Of a DNA stretch of 64,000 bases, positions 36,394-49,381 are shown piece after piece. The notes under the pieces are model-generated. The model ran no database searches, had not been told where the DNA came from, and saw only the letters and a list, made by a program, of their open reading frames with translations. Origin of the DNA: Rutstroemia sp. NJR-2017a BVV2. Taxonomy: Eukaryota > Ascomycota > Leotiomycetes > Helotiales > Rutstroemiaceae. Position 1 is the stretch's first letter, and each line of letters starts with the position of its first letter. The stretch is taken from the NCBI GenBank assembly GCA_002946415.1, contig NJPS01000062.1:372001-436000 (forward strand), written 5' to 3'. The translations under genes were made by a program, and so were the position numbers.

Positions 36394-38938
36394 ATGGATA
36401 GCCTTAGCTCCAAAGACACGAGCCACAAACGCAAGCATGTATCGAACCAGGAGATATCGAGTGCCGTCAACTTGCAAGGCGACCCTTCAAACATTGAGGT
36501 ATCCCCTGGAATGGTCTCGCAAGAATGCCCACCAGAGACTGAGTCGGCAAACAAAGAACCAAGGTTACCTTGTCCCACTGGCGACAAGTTACTCGAGTTT
36601 AAACCATTCCAGGCAGAAGACTGGAGTGAGGATCTTGGTCAAAACATGTTTGGGGATGAATTATGGGGATCCAACTGGGTGAAGTATTTGGACCACAATA
36701 ACAGAGTATTGATTCAAGGCAAGGAGTTTGTTAAACCTCATACCTTGTGTCTGGCTTGCAAAACAATTTGTACACATCCAAAATTGCTTTCGAGTCTTCT
36801 TGATGGCAAATGGGATGACCTTGACTGTGATGTACCTTGGCCTCGCCACTACGAAACTATAGAAGAGCTCAGCATCTCTGCTTCTGAGGGTTGCCATATG
36901 TGTACCATGATGGTGTATAGCCTTTGGACTGTCTATTTCTATCCCAGAGTCGGGGTTAGCTTTCATTTCGAAGCTCCTGGCTCTGCGTCAAATGGGCCTA
37001 TGGTTAACCTGGTAACGGGATTTGACAAAGCTGAAGTCGGTTTCTTTGTGTTATATCCTCATTCTGATCAAAACTTGCAACGCAGCTTGCATTCCACTCA
37101 AAGTACGCCGTTTTCTACGCTATATCCAACCTTATGCTAATACCCACGTAGGTAAAGGGCTTGTATCCCCGACGGAAAATATCAGTCCCTGGCGTACTTC
37201 TACGTTGTCCGAGGAAACATTTCAGCTAGCTAGGTCATGGCTTATTGAATGTACTTCTCACCATGAATGCTGCAATAACCTTGTCGATTTTCATGATGTG
37301 CCCACTCGACTCATTCACATAGCAGGTGAAGATAACGAAACATTTAAGGTTAGACTTCGCGTTTCTAAAGACCTGAATTCGGAAACCCAATATCTAACAC
37401 TCAGCCATGTTTGGGGTGATATCAACAATCGATTTACATTAAATACCTCCAACTTCGAAGAGTTGGTGAACGGGGGAATCTGTTGGAAGAGATTGCCCAA
37501 GACATTCCAAGACGCAGTCTTAATCACCCATAGACTTGGTTTCGAATACCTCTGGATTGACTGCCTTTGTATAATCCAAGATTCCAAGGAGGATTGGAGC
37601 AGGGAGGCTCCTCGAATGGCTAGCGTTTATGGGAACTCGACTTGCAACATCGCTGCACTTGGCAAAGACAGCCATGCCGGCTGCTTCCATGATCGCAATC
37701 CTCTTTCCTATAGTCCTTGTAGGATCTTGTCTAGTGAGCAGGGTGATGTTTACTTTTCCACATACAGGTCCGGGACATTTAATGATAACTCCATCCGCCT
37801 GATCAAAGATGCTCCATTGTTCAAGCGTGCCTGGGTCTTTCAGGAACGGATGTTGGCACCGAGGAACATATACTTTGGGGGCTCGCAAATTCATTGGGAT
37901 TGCATTCAGGGCTCAGCCTGCGAGATTGCACCAAAAATTAAATCGACTAAAGAAACCGTTTCGCTGTATGATTTTGCTATTGGGGAAAAGAAAAACATAG
38001 GCATTCTCCAAGGATGTGTAGACGATTTGAAAAAGAGTGAAGCTCAAGCAGCCTGGCAGCATCTAATCGCCGTCTATAATCAATTATTATTGACTGTGGC
38101 AACAGACAAGCTGATTGCCTTATCAGCCATAGCAAACTTGTTTGAAAAGCGGTTCGGACTCACCTATCTTGATGGATTATGGAAGGAACATCTTCCCGGA
38201 GGGCTTCTGTGGTATATCAATTATCCGGCTCTGAAGCATTCACTTACTGAATTACCGTCGTGGTCATGGGCTGCTATGAACTCAGACATGAAAAGCTTCG
38301 AGTTACTCTTCTCCTCTAATTCGGTAGATGGCCGAAAGAAAACGATGGACGCCAGAGTTTTAGCCTATCATGGAGTCCGGAATACGACAATTGGCAGGGA
38401 CTTTTTGGGACACTTGCCGAGATACTCCCTAACACTGCGGGGCTGGATAAAGCCAGTCAAATACTTGATGAGAGGCCAACTTATGGATGAGCCTCTTATT
38501 ACTGAGAAGGGAATGAGCCAGTTGAACAATCAGCCATTCGATTTGATTTCAGTGGAGGGGAAGAAGAGACTGAACATGCATTCAGTACACTTGGACACAC
38601 CTATTTCACAGATAGATGATGCGAGTTGCACACCTTGCGAAACCGATCCGGACTTTTATTACCTCAGGAGTTACCGATCAGAAACACTTCCAGAAGGATA
38701 TACGTATGCTGAGAAGCAGTTTCGTGAGGTTTGCTTAATGTTGATTTACAGCGGCTCTGCATACGATGAAGAAGAGGGTCTGATACTAGAGGAATATGGA
38801 ACAAATCCGAATCACTACATCAGAGTAGGATACTTTTCCCATGAGAGAAGTAAAGTGGAAAAGCTTGGGAATGAATATCAGTCCTTGTTTGGAGCCGAGG
38901 AAACAGATATTGAAGAGAGGACATTTGAGCTTTTCTGA
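36394..38938 (+). CDS. HET-domain (heterokaryon incompatibility) protein
   Basis: Member of the fungal HET superfamily, which triggers cell death when incompatible hyphae fuse; the domain is also linked to innate-immune-like signalling. Exons are 36394-37102 and 37152-38938: 2496 bases, 831 residues. The order is a polar N-terminus, a Cys-rich pre-HET segment (LCLACKTICTHPKLL, then SEGCHMCTMM at about residues 130-180) and the HET domain at about residues 315-480. Its three blocks are visible: YLTLSHVWGD, LGFEYLWIDCLCIIQDSKEDW with SVYGNSTCNIAA, and RAWVFQERMLAPRN. The C-terminal half (KFLFGLTYLDGLWK-type region, then WSWAAM) is typical of long HET proteins and has no NACHT or WD repeats. The ATG at 36394 is the first in frame. 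An ankyrin remnant and minisatellite lie just downstream. Confidence 0.92.
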
Positions 38939-39240
38939 ATTTCGTCCCTGAGAGTAGGCTGGCGGTAGTTTGGCCATACTACCAAGCCCGCCCCGCAAGG
39001 TATTAACTCGTGCTCGTGCGTGTAGGACCATTATATATCAGGATTTATATTCTCAATACTGTACATACAACTATTCAATTGGATTCAAAATTATCGAATT
39101 TATGATACCCAACCATGGTTCAACCCAACTCCCAACCATTGACCGATTTGGTTGTATTGAATACCGAATTCGGTGTGATTATTTGTATCCTGAGAATGAT
39201 CACGAGCCGGGGAAACCTGGCATGGTAAATGAGTCTAAGA
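38939..39240. other. 3' flank of the HET gene
   Basis: About 300 bases with no gene; this is probably the 3' UTR and terminator region of the HET gene. Confidence 0.4.
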
Positions 39241-39540
39241 CTTCTAGAGAATTTCATGATTCACGAAGAAGTTTGCTGAGGATTTCGAAGATAAAGAGTT
39301 GCTGGATTGGCTGCATCGAACGGTCTGAAAGATATCGTACGCACGCTTCTCAAAGTCAAAGAGATTGATGGACTTGCGAGTAGTACACATAGATATACTG
39401 CGTCGATTAGAGCTAAAAATAACGGGTGTGGGAAACCGCGAGGATATTGGAAGCTGCACTTCAACGCATCTACGCTGACAAGTTACAACATTGATGACAG
39501 TGAGAACACTGATGATACTGACACCATTGACACCGCTTGA
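39240..39540 (+). pseudogene. Ankyrin-repeat gene remnant
   Basis: Three plus-strand frames carry adjoining pieces of ankyrin-like text. One frame reads KKFAEDFEDKELLDWL. A second takes over within the same bases and reads AASNGLKDIVRTLLKVKEIDGL, then HRYTASIRAKNNG, a helix-turn-helix spacing typical of ankyrin repeats. A third gives GNREDI and then EAALQRIYADKLQH. At least two single-base frame changes are needed to link them, and upstream stops exist in each frame. No intron explains the shifts, so this looks like a decayed copy. An Asp/Thr-rich tail (DDSENTDDTDTIDT) leads directly into the 10-bp minisatellite. It may be a remnant of a HET-linked ankyrin gene. Confidence 0.55.
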
Positions 39541-39715
39541 CAGTACTGACACCAGTTGATACTGCTTGACACTTACTGACACTCGCTGACATCCTTGACA
39601 CCCACTGTTGACACCACTTGACACCACTTGACACCACTTGACACCACTTGACACCACTTGACACCACTTGACACCACTTGACACCACTTGACACCATTGA
39701 CACCATTGACACTAC
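39520..39715. repeat. 10-bp minisatellite (TTGACACCAC)n
   Basis: Eight perfect head-to-tail units of TTGACACCAC at 39608-39687, flanked on the left by diverged TGACA(C/T) units from about 39500 and on the right by two shortened ones. The period of 10 is not a multiple of three, so growth of the array would disrupt any reading frame crossing it. Right of the array one frame reads NSIDAANETDSSKYREPSTP and PPLTQRYPPPPYLTK before a stop, which may be the lost C-terminus of the ankyrin remnant. Confidence 0.9.
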
Positions 39716-40378
39716 CAACAGCATCGACGCTGCCAACGAGACCGACAGCAGCAAATACCGCGAACCCTCAACACCGCCTCTCACCCAAAGATATCCTCCT
39801 CCGCCCTACTTAACCAAGTAGACGACGGAGACCAGGCCAAGAATACAGCTATTTGAGAGGCCTACATAAAACACTGGCAGATACCTCAGCCACAGACAGC
39901 TCGATACATAGATAATACTGTATCACACCAGAGTTAAGCACAACACACGCTTCTCATTCATAGACCAGAACATCTCATACCCATACAATAAATAAATACA
40001 CGCACTCAGCTACCAAAAATCTACTTCATACCCCACATCTCATCTCATTTCACAAGCAGCCAGTCTACCAAAAATCATCCATCTACCTATCCATCTCCTT
40101 CAATAAACATGTATGTATGTATGCATATATTCATCTACGTATTTATGTATCTATATATATGATATATGTATGTGTGTATGTATACCTAAGTATGTACTGT
40201 ACGTGCGCTCACTCGTATACCGCATATAATTAACATCACCACGCTCTTCCGCTCCACTCAACACAATCTCTCTCCACTATGTATACTATCTATATAGACA
40301 CTTTCAAACATAAACATAAACATAATCATAAACACTAAAACAGACTTCTCACTCATCTCATACTTTTACACAATCCCA
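39716..40378. other. Intergenic region downstream of the Osh1-like gene
   Basis: About 660 bases of 3' flank of the minus-strand Osh1-like gene. It contains TATGTATG/TATATAT dinucleotide and tetranucleotide runs at about 40108-40195 and ATAAACATAAAC units at about 40311-40330. No gene beyond the possible tail of the ankyrin remnant. Confidence 0.5.
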
Positions 40379-43300
40379 TCACCCCTCGATCTTCTCCACC
40401 GGCGCATCATTAAAGATATCCTCCACATCCCGCCACGCCTCACCCGTCGGAGCCTTCTCCCTCTCCTCCCAATACTTCCCATTAAACGCCCAGAAAGATT
40501 CCCCCGTGATCGGACACTTCGCCTTTTCGAACCAATGCGGCACAAAGGCCTCACCATTTTGTTCGCGCTCGCGACGTCGTGCACGCTGCTTTTCCTCCAG
40601 CCGGTTCTTTTCCGTAGCGGCGAAATCGTATTCGCCGTCTTCCATAGCCCGCTGATCCGGTCGCAGTCTGGAATCGGTGGGTGGTAGCCAAGGGCGGATG
40701 TTATCGTTGATATCGTTGAATGTGAGGACGAAAGGAGTTAGGTTGAAAGGGATGCCAGTTGGTCTGGGGTTAGCTTCCCATACCAAAAAGGCTTGGTTGG
40801 GATCGTTGACGCTGCCTCGACGGCGGGAGACACCGCTTTTTGGCTCCTCGACTGCTTCCTCGTATCCAGGAGTAAATCGAGCATAGATCTTGTTGTTCCA
40901 TCGACCACCAAGACTGAATCGAGTTTGACCATTTGCATCATTGACTCTGCCGGTGATCTGATAAGCACTAGAGGCTTTCCATCCTCGAGGTTTGAAGTCA
41001 ATGTTACACACTTCGCCCGTTGTCCAATTCTTGATTTCCATCGGTCCATAGTTGTCCACAGTTGGTGAACCAGTAATGATTCCAATGACCGAGGACGTGA
41101 CCTTTTTCCACGTGTAAAGCTCTTCCTTGCCTCCGGCAGTAGGTCGAAGCTTAAGGAACCAAGTACCCAACGGATTGATGTCGAAGGACTTTCCATAAAA
41201 CTTTGACTTAACAGCGGATTCTCCGTAGTATGTCCACTTTGGCGACTCGGCCCATGCGGCACCAACCGGTGGATGATGGCTAACTTGCTCGATGAAGAAG
41301 CGATAATTCTTGTCTGGTCGAACATACTCGAACGTCTCCCCAAGAAGCGGGTTGAAAGGCTTGGCAATTCTGCCAACGGTAGAAGCATACTCACTGGCAG
41401 CAAATGCCGCGACGTACACCATGCGTTCAGTTGGATCAGCCCGGTCAGCTGCAATGTCTAGAAGATCCGCATACTCCATATCTTCACCGCATCTGTAAAG
41501 TAATGATGTAGGTTCATTGAAAGATACAGGAAGCGTCATCTTTGTCATGTCTTTACCAATCATTGACTTGAGAATACCCTAGGCAAGATGTTAGCAGACG
41601 AAAGCAAGAATTGACATCATGTAATTACCCATAGAGAAATCTTCGGACGATCATCAGCATCCATTTTAAGTCTTGTCCGTACACCTTGCTCGTATCCTTT
41701 GAAGGACGGACTAATATCCAGACCTTCAACCTTCACCACCTGCTTCTCTTCCTTGTTTTCACCTTCGTCTTCAGTCGGTTCTACATGCGGGCTCAGAGGA
41801 GGCATGGTTGTAGATATCTCAACTTCGCCAGCATCGACAGCATCGAAGAACTCGTCGTCATCATCCGAATCCGTATCTGATAAAGCTATACTTTGAACGA
41901 ATGACTTCTTTCGCCGTAGCGAGCCCGAGGTCGAAACTCTAGTCAAAGGAGCTGTGCCATCTTCATTCAAGGAAACGTCTTCGAGGGCTTCCGAAACTTG
42001 GCTTTTAGACGCAGGCTCTCCTCTGCTGGCTGGTCTGGATATGGCCCGAGTGACCTCTCGCAGTGCTCGCTTAGTCACTTTCCTCTTTGCTTCTGCTTCT
42101 CCAACACGAGCCATCAAAACTTCCTGCTCACGAGCAACTTGTGCCATGCTCTCCTCCCACATCCGTCGCATATGCTCCTCCTGATCAAGTCGATGTTGCC
42201 AATAGCTATCCCTATCTTTGGAAATCTTCAACAAATCGCCTACAAGACCCTTCAGGTTGCGGATGGCAGAGTCATAGGTCGAAACAGCTTGAGTAGCGAC
42301 TGGGTCAGAGACGAGAAGATTTGGGTTCCTGGATTGTTCAACTTGTAGTGCAGCATTGACTTGACCCATAAGTTCGAGTTGAAGTCGTGCAGACTGTGCG
42401 GTAATCTCGAAGGCGTCCTTGGTCGCAGGAGCGTCGTGCTCACTGGAACCATCGCCATAATCCTCGTAATCTTCACCATCAATTGGTCCTGTTCCAATAT
42501 TGCTTGGTATTCTGCCCATCTCGTCCATGAAGCTTGGATTGTAAGATCCGTACTGAGTTTCCTCATCATCACCGACACTTCCAGCGTTGCTCGTGAATGT
42601 AACTCGCTGACTTGCCATTCTATTCAGACTAGCCTGTGGCAGAAGCCTGGTGGTTTGGATACTCTCACGACGTGAGTCGGGATATACTACAGCCTCTGGA
42701 GCGCTTCCATTAGTTTCGGAATTCTCCTTTCCTACATGGCCGGATTGCTCTTTCGCTTGTCGAAGTATTTCTGCATCTCTAGCCAGCTGCTTTTCTTCTT
42801 CTTTGGCCTGATCTTTTGTCCATTGAATCGAGTTGTTAAGTGCCCAGAACCACCTCTTTGCCTCGACTTCGTGATTGGCCTTGAGGTGATATTTAACGGA
42901 GGACTTGCCAATAATTTCGAACTTCGTCTTCTCAGTCGGATCCATGTTGAGTTGAGCGATGCGCATATTGATGGCTCCGCGACAGGCAGATCCGGTATCG
43001 TCTTGGTGTTTGTAGTAACTCATAACTCCATCTTCAAGAACAAACCAGCGTAGTTGGTAACCCTTGCGATAATTTGTCCATTTCTTCAGGTAACCCTTCA
43101 TTTCCCGACCTTCTTTGCCAGCGAGTACATCTGAGGGGTTGCCATTTACTGAGCCTTGGTGGGATGCGTTTCCTAATACTGCCTTCTCCTGAATACCACG
43201 TTGAGCAGCAACTGCAGCGGGAGACTTCTTCAGCATAGCCCGTGTGGTATCGTCTTTTGTGACATCCTGAGGCAACTTGCCCTTTCGATCCCGTCGAAAA

Positions 43301-44348
43301 GGATCAGCACCATGAAGAAGGAGGACTTGAATCAACTGAGTGTTTTTCTTTCGTGCAGCCTCATGCAGTAATGTACCGCCTGATTGAACGGTTGTTGGAT
43401 CCGACGCAAACTCCCCTCCATTGATATCGAGGACGGTCTTCACTCGTGACTCTTCGAGAACTTCACTCAAGGTCTTGTAGTCTCCTTGTGCAACCAGCTC
43501 TTGAATTTGTTTAACCTTGGCATCTACGAATATTGACCGAGAAAGTTGTAGCTGCTGAAAAATATCAGGGGTTCGGGCGAGATCGAGAGGCAAGCGGCCA
43601 CTGTAGTTTGCGATAGAGTCATTAATGCCTGGTTGTTCGAGAAGCAGACGCACGATGGTACCACGACCTAAGCTCGCAGCAAGATGAAGTGGGGTATTTC
43701 CATCACGATCCCGGGCATTAATGTCTATTGTACCAGCCCCATCCGATATAACGTATTCGATTACTGGTTGTTCGGCACACTGAATCGATAAGTGTAGGAT
43801 TGTTGTGTCCTCGAGCGTGGTGGCTGCAGCTGTAATACTGGACATGCTCATGCGGGTGCCGTCCGATTCACGAATCGCTTTCGAGATTGCTGCTGTGTCC
43901 CCATTCTTCAAAGCTTCAAATATTTTAAATTTCCGTACCGTTTGTTCGATCGACATTGGCTTGTCAGGAGATGGAATGGCAGCAGGTCGTGCTGTCTGAA
44001 TAGTCGAGACTGACCTCATGAGCCCCGCAGTCCCTGTCGACTTTCTGGTAGAATGGCCACGCGAAGAAGGGTGTGAAATAGGAGTATTCGTTGGTGAGGG
44101 GGCTTTTGGCGCTGCAGAGGATGAAGGTGCGTTTTCCCCACCACTATCATCTTCTTTGCTCTCTTTTCTGCTGCGAAGAATCGAAAGAGCAGACGATTTA
44201 CTGCGTTTGTGGCTGCGCGGAGTTGGCGTTAGTAAGTGGCTACTTCCACGAAATGATACTTTAAACTTTGTGGTCGAACACTGCTACAAATGCAGTAACT
44301 CTGACTGTGTGGGAGCTTGACCTACCTTGTTTCGCCAGTCTCCGCCAT
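40379..44348 (-). CDS. OSH1: Oxysterol-binding protein, Osh1/Swh1 type (ankyrin-PH-ORD)
   Basis: Lipid-transfer protein that exchanges sterol and PI4P at membrane contact sites (ER with Golgi or vacuole). Exons are 44348-44326 (23 bases), 44212-41629 and 41578-40379: 3807 bases, 1268 residues, typical of Osh1/Osh2. Domain order: a Ser/Pro-rich N-terminus; ankyrin repeats at about 142-332 ([36 protein letters not shown]); a PH domain at about 377-472 ([20 protein letters not shown]); a coiled and charged linker; an FFAT motif EFFDAVD at about 795-801 after an acidic run, for ER VAP/Scs2 binding; and the oxysterol-binding domain from about 870 with EQVSHHPP and [11 protein letters not shown]. 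The first exon encodes MAETGETS; the ATG at 44348 is joined by a GTAGGT donor and GCGCAG acceptor. The terminal ORD lysine/arginine-rich helix is present, so it looks intact. Confidence 0.95.
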
Positions 44349-44985
44349 GTTTGCTAGTACCTTCCCCCAGAGATTAAGTTACGAAGAAGCTTCTGTTCCT
44401 GTCGGGCTCTCAAACATTAATCCGTGTTGTGGTGAAAGCGTTCAAACGTAGCTGGAACGACCGATTGACTGCACTTCCAAGCCAAGTCCTCGAAGAAATG
44501 GCTCACAACAAGAAAAACGTGAAGAAGAGGCTGCTCAAGTAAACCGCAGTCTTTGCACCTCCTGAAAAGTGACCGGTCAGTCGACGACGTTAAGCTCCTA
44601 TAAAAGGAATGGTATCTGCTCGAGTATGTTCTAGCCACAGTTTTTGAACGTGAACCAGGATTCGCCAGTGACGTTTACCGATGTGGGGATGACACGTGAG
44701 GGTCTTTTACGGAGCCGGAAGAATGATTTGGCGATTGTGGGGATATTTGGACCCCGCGATTATGAAATATATTTTACCTCACGGCTCAGCAGCTGACTTT
44801 ATCTAGAAAGGCTTTTGCTAGCCTTTAATTTGGGAAGGATGATAGATGGTCGAACCAACTCTCGGTTATGCCGAAGGAACGAGGCATTGCAGTTCATCAA
44901 GCCTTTTGGACCATATGATCTGGCCTCCACTAATCATTCCTAGCCCCGGGAGCCAAGCGCAACTGTACTTTGACTATTGTTGCTA

Positions 44986-45140
44986 CTTGGTCCCAAGGAT
45001 AAATAATTGTAGTCCCTGTTCTCGCAACTTTTATTTATCAACTAATCAGCTCGCAGATATAACCTCTTCGTGCTATTTGACTGGCTAAAATTTAGATCGT
45101 GGAGCGACAGGGACTACAATTATTTATCCTTGAGACCAAG
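44986..45140. mobile_element. MITE-like inverted-repeat element with TA flanks
   Basis: A 155-bp element whose ends are near-perfect inverted repeats of about 34 bases. The left end reads CTTGGTCCCAAGGATAAA and on to TAGTCCCTGT; the right end is its reverse complement with one mismatch. Both ends are bounded by the dinucleotide TA (44984-44985 and 45141-45142), the target-site duplication of Tc1/mariner-pogo elements. The inner roughly 85 bases show no open frame, so it would be a non-autonomous MITE. No transposase and no second copy is in the window. The family is unidentified. Confidence 0.75.
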
Positions 45141-47294
45141 TACTAACCGGTTTTATATACCTACGAAGCTTTTCGATATCTCATTCTCTAGCTTATTGCA
45201 AAAAATTTCCGTTACAAGATAAGTAGAGCTCGTCGTTTAGCTCATGTAAATGCTCAAACATTGAGCTTTTAGCAATGCCTCGTAATGTCCATGAAAAATG
45301 TCTCCTCTGGAATTCAGTTTACTGAAGCAAAGTGCACCATATCTCTATCGCGCGAAAACTCTACGTAAATGAGCCGTTATAATCTCTCTTCTATTTCGGC
45401 TGTGAGGATGGTTGAAGGAATAGAAACACGAGGTGCTGCGTACTCGTGTCATTCTTCACTTGAGAAGCTCTTTCTCATGGAAGTTGATCTGGTCGAGGTA
45501 CGAGAAAGCATTGATTGAAACAATACTCAGCCGAGAGTTAATGTGAGTGATTTCTAACCTTTGCTCAAGATCCCTCCTCAAACTCATGCCGCACAGCATC
45601 ACGAACCTACGTTTTCCGCTCGAAGAGTGGTAAGCTGCTAGCAAGAATAGCATGAAGAGTAGAAGAACCTACCGCCGACACCACATAGAAGCAATGAAGA
45701 CGATACTGGTTGAATTTCCTGTGTCACAGAGAGTTTTTAAACAGTGCTGGGAACACCGCAACAGACGTCGTCATGTGAATTTCATAGATGTATCGCCGCA
45801 ATATTTTTTATTCTCTCGCATAACGTTAGACAAGTAATGTCGTTGTTATTAGCGGCGAAGAGTGTTGTGCTACATGTGACTAGATTAATTGCTACCAGCA
45901 CTCGAGGCTCTGGAGAGAGTTTGTCGATTGGTTAAGACTACCGCGCAGATGGCGCCGCTTTTGCCATCACATGTGGTAAATAGGAGTGTGATGCGGTCTT
46001 GTCGAGAGCGGCGCGGATGATTGTGGTGTTGTTTACTATGCTGTAGAATAGAGAATTTTTCACCCATTCATCGAAGCATTTCCTGGCGAATTCATGGGAT
46101 GGCGAGAGTCGAAGAAGTGAATAAACGCAAATACAACGTGAAAATGTATAGGTCGATCAAGACAGCGGTGATAGAGAGCCGTGAAATCCTACCGTCATTT
46201 GCCATTCTATCGAAGATTAAGGCAGTCGGAATATTCATGCTTGCCAAGGCGAACTCAAACTGAAAAATGAACAGCCGCGCGACTGGCTAAAAATGCTTCT
46301 TCTCAAGCTTGACATTTAACCCAAGGTAGATCACAGTAGGAAGGGTGAATGACTTCACAGCCGTACTGAAGAAATTGTCCCTGCAACTAGCTGGAAAATT
46401 TGTGCATAGATAAAATCCTCCGTGTTTTGGATAAAGAAGTTAGCGCAAATGTTGTGCCGAGAAACAAAGAAACGTTCGCCACGGCGTGACTGTGCCGGCA
46501 AGGAGCGCCACAATGGGAAGATGAAGGTTTTGGATAGCCTTTTGCTCTTGTTTTGCACCTCGCAGATCCTACTAGTCTAAAACATTAGACAAAGCTGCAA
46601 CAGCAAAGTGCATGCCAACCTTCAAACCCTCCCGAGCCCCATTAACACGTTTATCTCAGACCATAGACCGGTTATGTATCAAGAAAATTTGCGATGTGTG
46701 CTTCTGATGCAACTTCAACCCACTTGGGTTGAGAACACCTCATCAAAATGAGTTATGCATCGTCTCATTTTGCCCCTCACCCCTCCATTTTCTGTGATAT
46801 GATACACTGCCCAGTACGTACTTGTGGGATCTTGGGCTGCCCCTCCAGAATTTGTGTCAGGGGAGGGTCCCAAAAATGGAACATACTAACCAATTCAGGG
46901 CACAGATACATCCACTTCCCTTCAGAAAGCATGATAATCGTCGTATTCATTGGTCGCCACAGTACTGTCGGTGCCGCTGAATATGCCTTTTTGTCCGTCA
47001 GTTCTGCCCAATCCCGATGTTAACCAATTCACGACCAATCGCCACAGTTCCCTATCAAATCCAATTCGAATGTTAAGCCGTTGCTATCAGAAAGATGAGT
47101 GTGCGTAGAAATGCTCAAATCCACCCAGTCATACGGCGAAGCGAGTAAGGCACAGGCGGCGGGGCATCAGTCTGGCCCTTGACCCCAAGGACTGATAGGG
47201 CAAAAGCGCACACAATGCGATAAGAAGAGCGGCAATGACTCAGATCACGTGTATTACCCCACTAACGCTAAAAAAAATTATCGCTTAGCGTAGA

Positions 47295-47390
47295 AGTCTC
47301 GCACACTTCATATACCCCTCCATCCCTTTGAAAAAAATCCTTCTTTCTTCTTCGTCGCACATACCCCGATTCAAGCAATCACTCTGTGCA
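47295..47390 (+). promoter_or_regulatory. TEF1 core promoter and 5' UTR start
   Basis: A TATA-like CATATACCCC at about 47309-47318 is followed by a pyrimidine-rich run (CTCCATCCC, then CTTTCTTCTTCGTC), the usual look of a strongly expressed fungal promoter. The transcription start probably lies in the pyrimidine tract just before the UTR intron. Confidence 0.5.
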
Positions 47391-47474
47391 GTAAGTGTTC
47401 AACGTCTTTTATATTTCACTTCAGCTTCGTCTCGAAGCTTTCTTTTCAGCGAACTAACATTTACTCTCGAATAG
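47391..47474 (+). other. 5' UTR intron of TEF1
   Basis: Consensus donor GTAAGT at 47391, branch-like AACTAAC near 47453, and acceptor AATAG ending at 47474, within the leader 50 bases before the ATG. Introns in the leader are well known in fungal tef1 genes and support high expression. Confidence 0.75.
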
Positions 47475-47523
47475 ATTCAAATTTATAACCTCAATCTTCG
47501 CACAATAAACCAGAACTGTCAAG

Positions 47524-49381
<1,858 letters not shown>

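Larger units (their letters stand above)
44349..47523. other. Intergenic region Osh1-like to TEF1
   Basis: 3.2 kb between divergent genes. It holds the inverted-repeat element at 44986-45140 and, at its right end, the TEF1 promoter and 5' UTR intron. Open frames elsewhere are short and motif-free. Confidence 0.5.

Noticed and set aside
40738..41454. 238-codon minus-strand frame within the Osh1-like gene
   Set aside because: A shifted frame of the conserved oxysterol-binding domain, which has the EQVSHHPP signature in the other frame.
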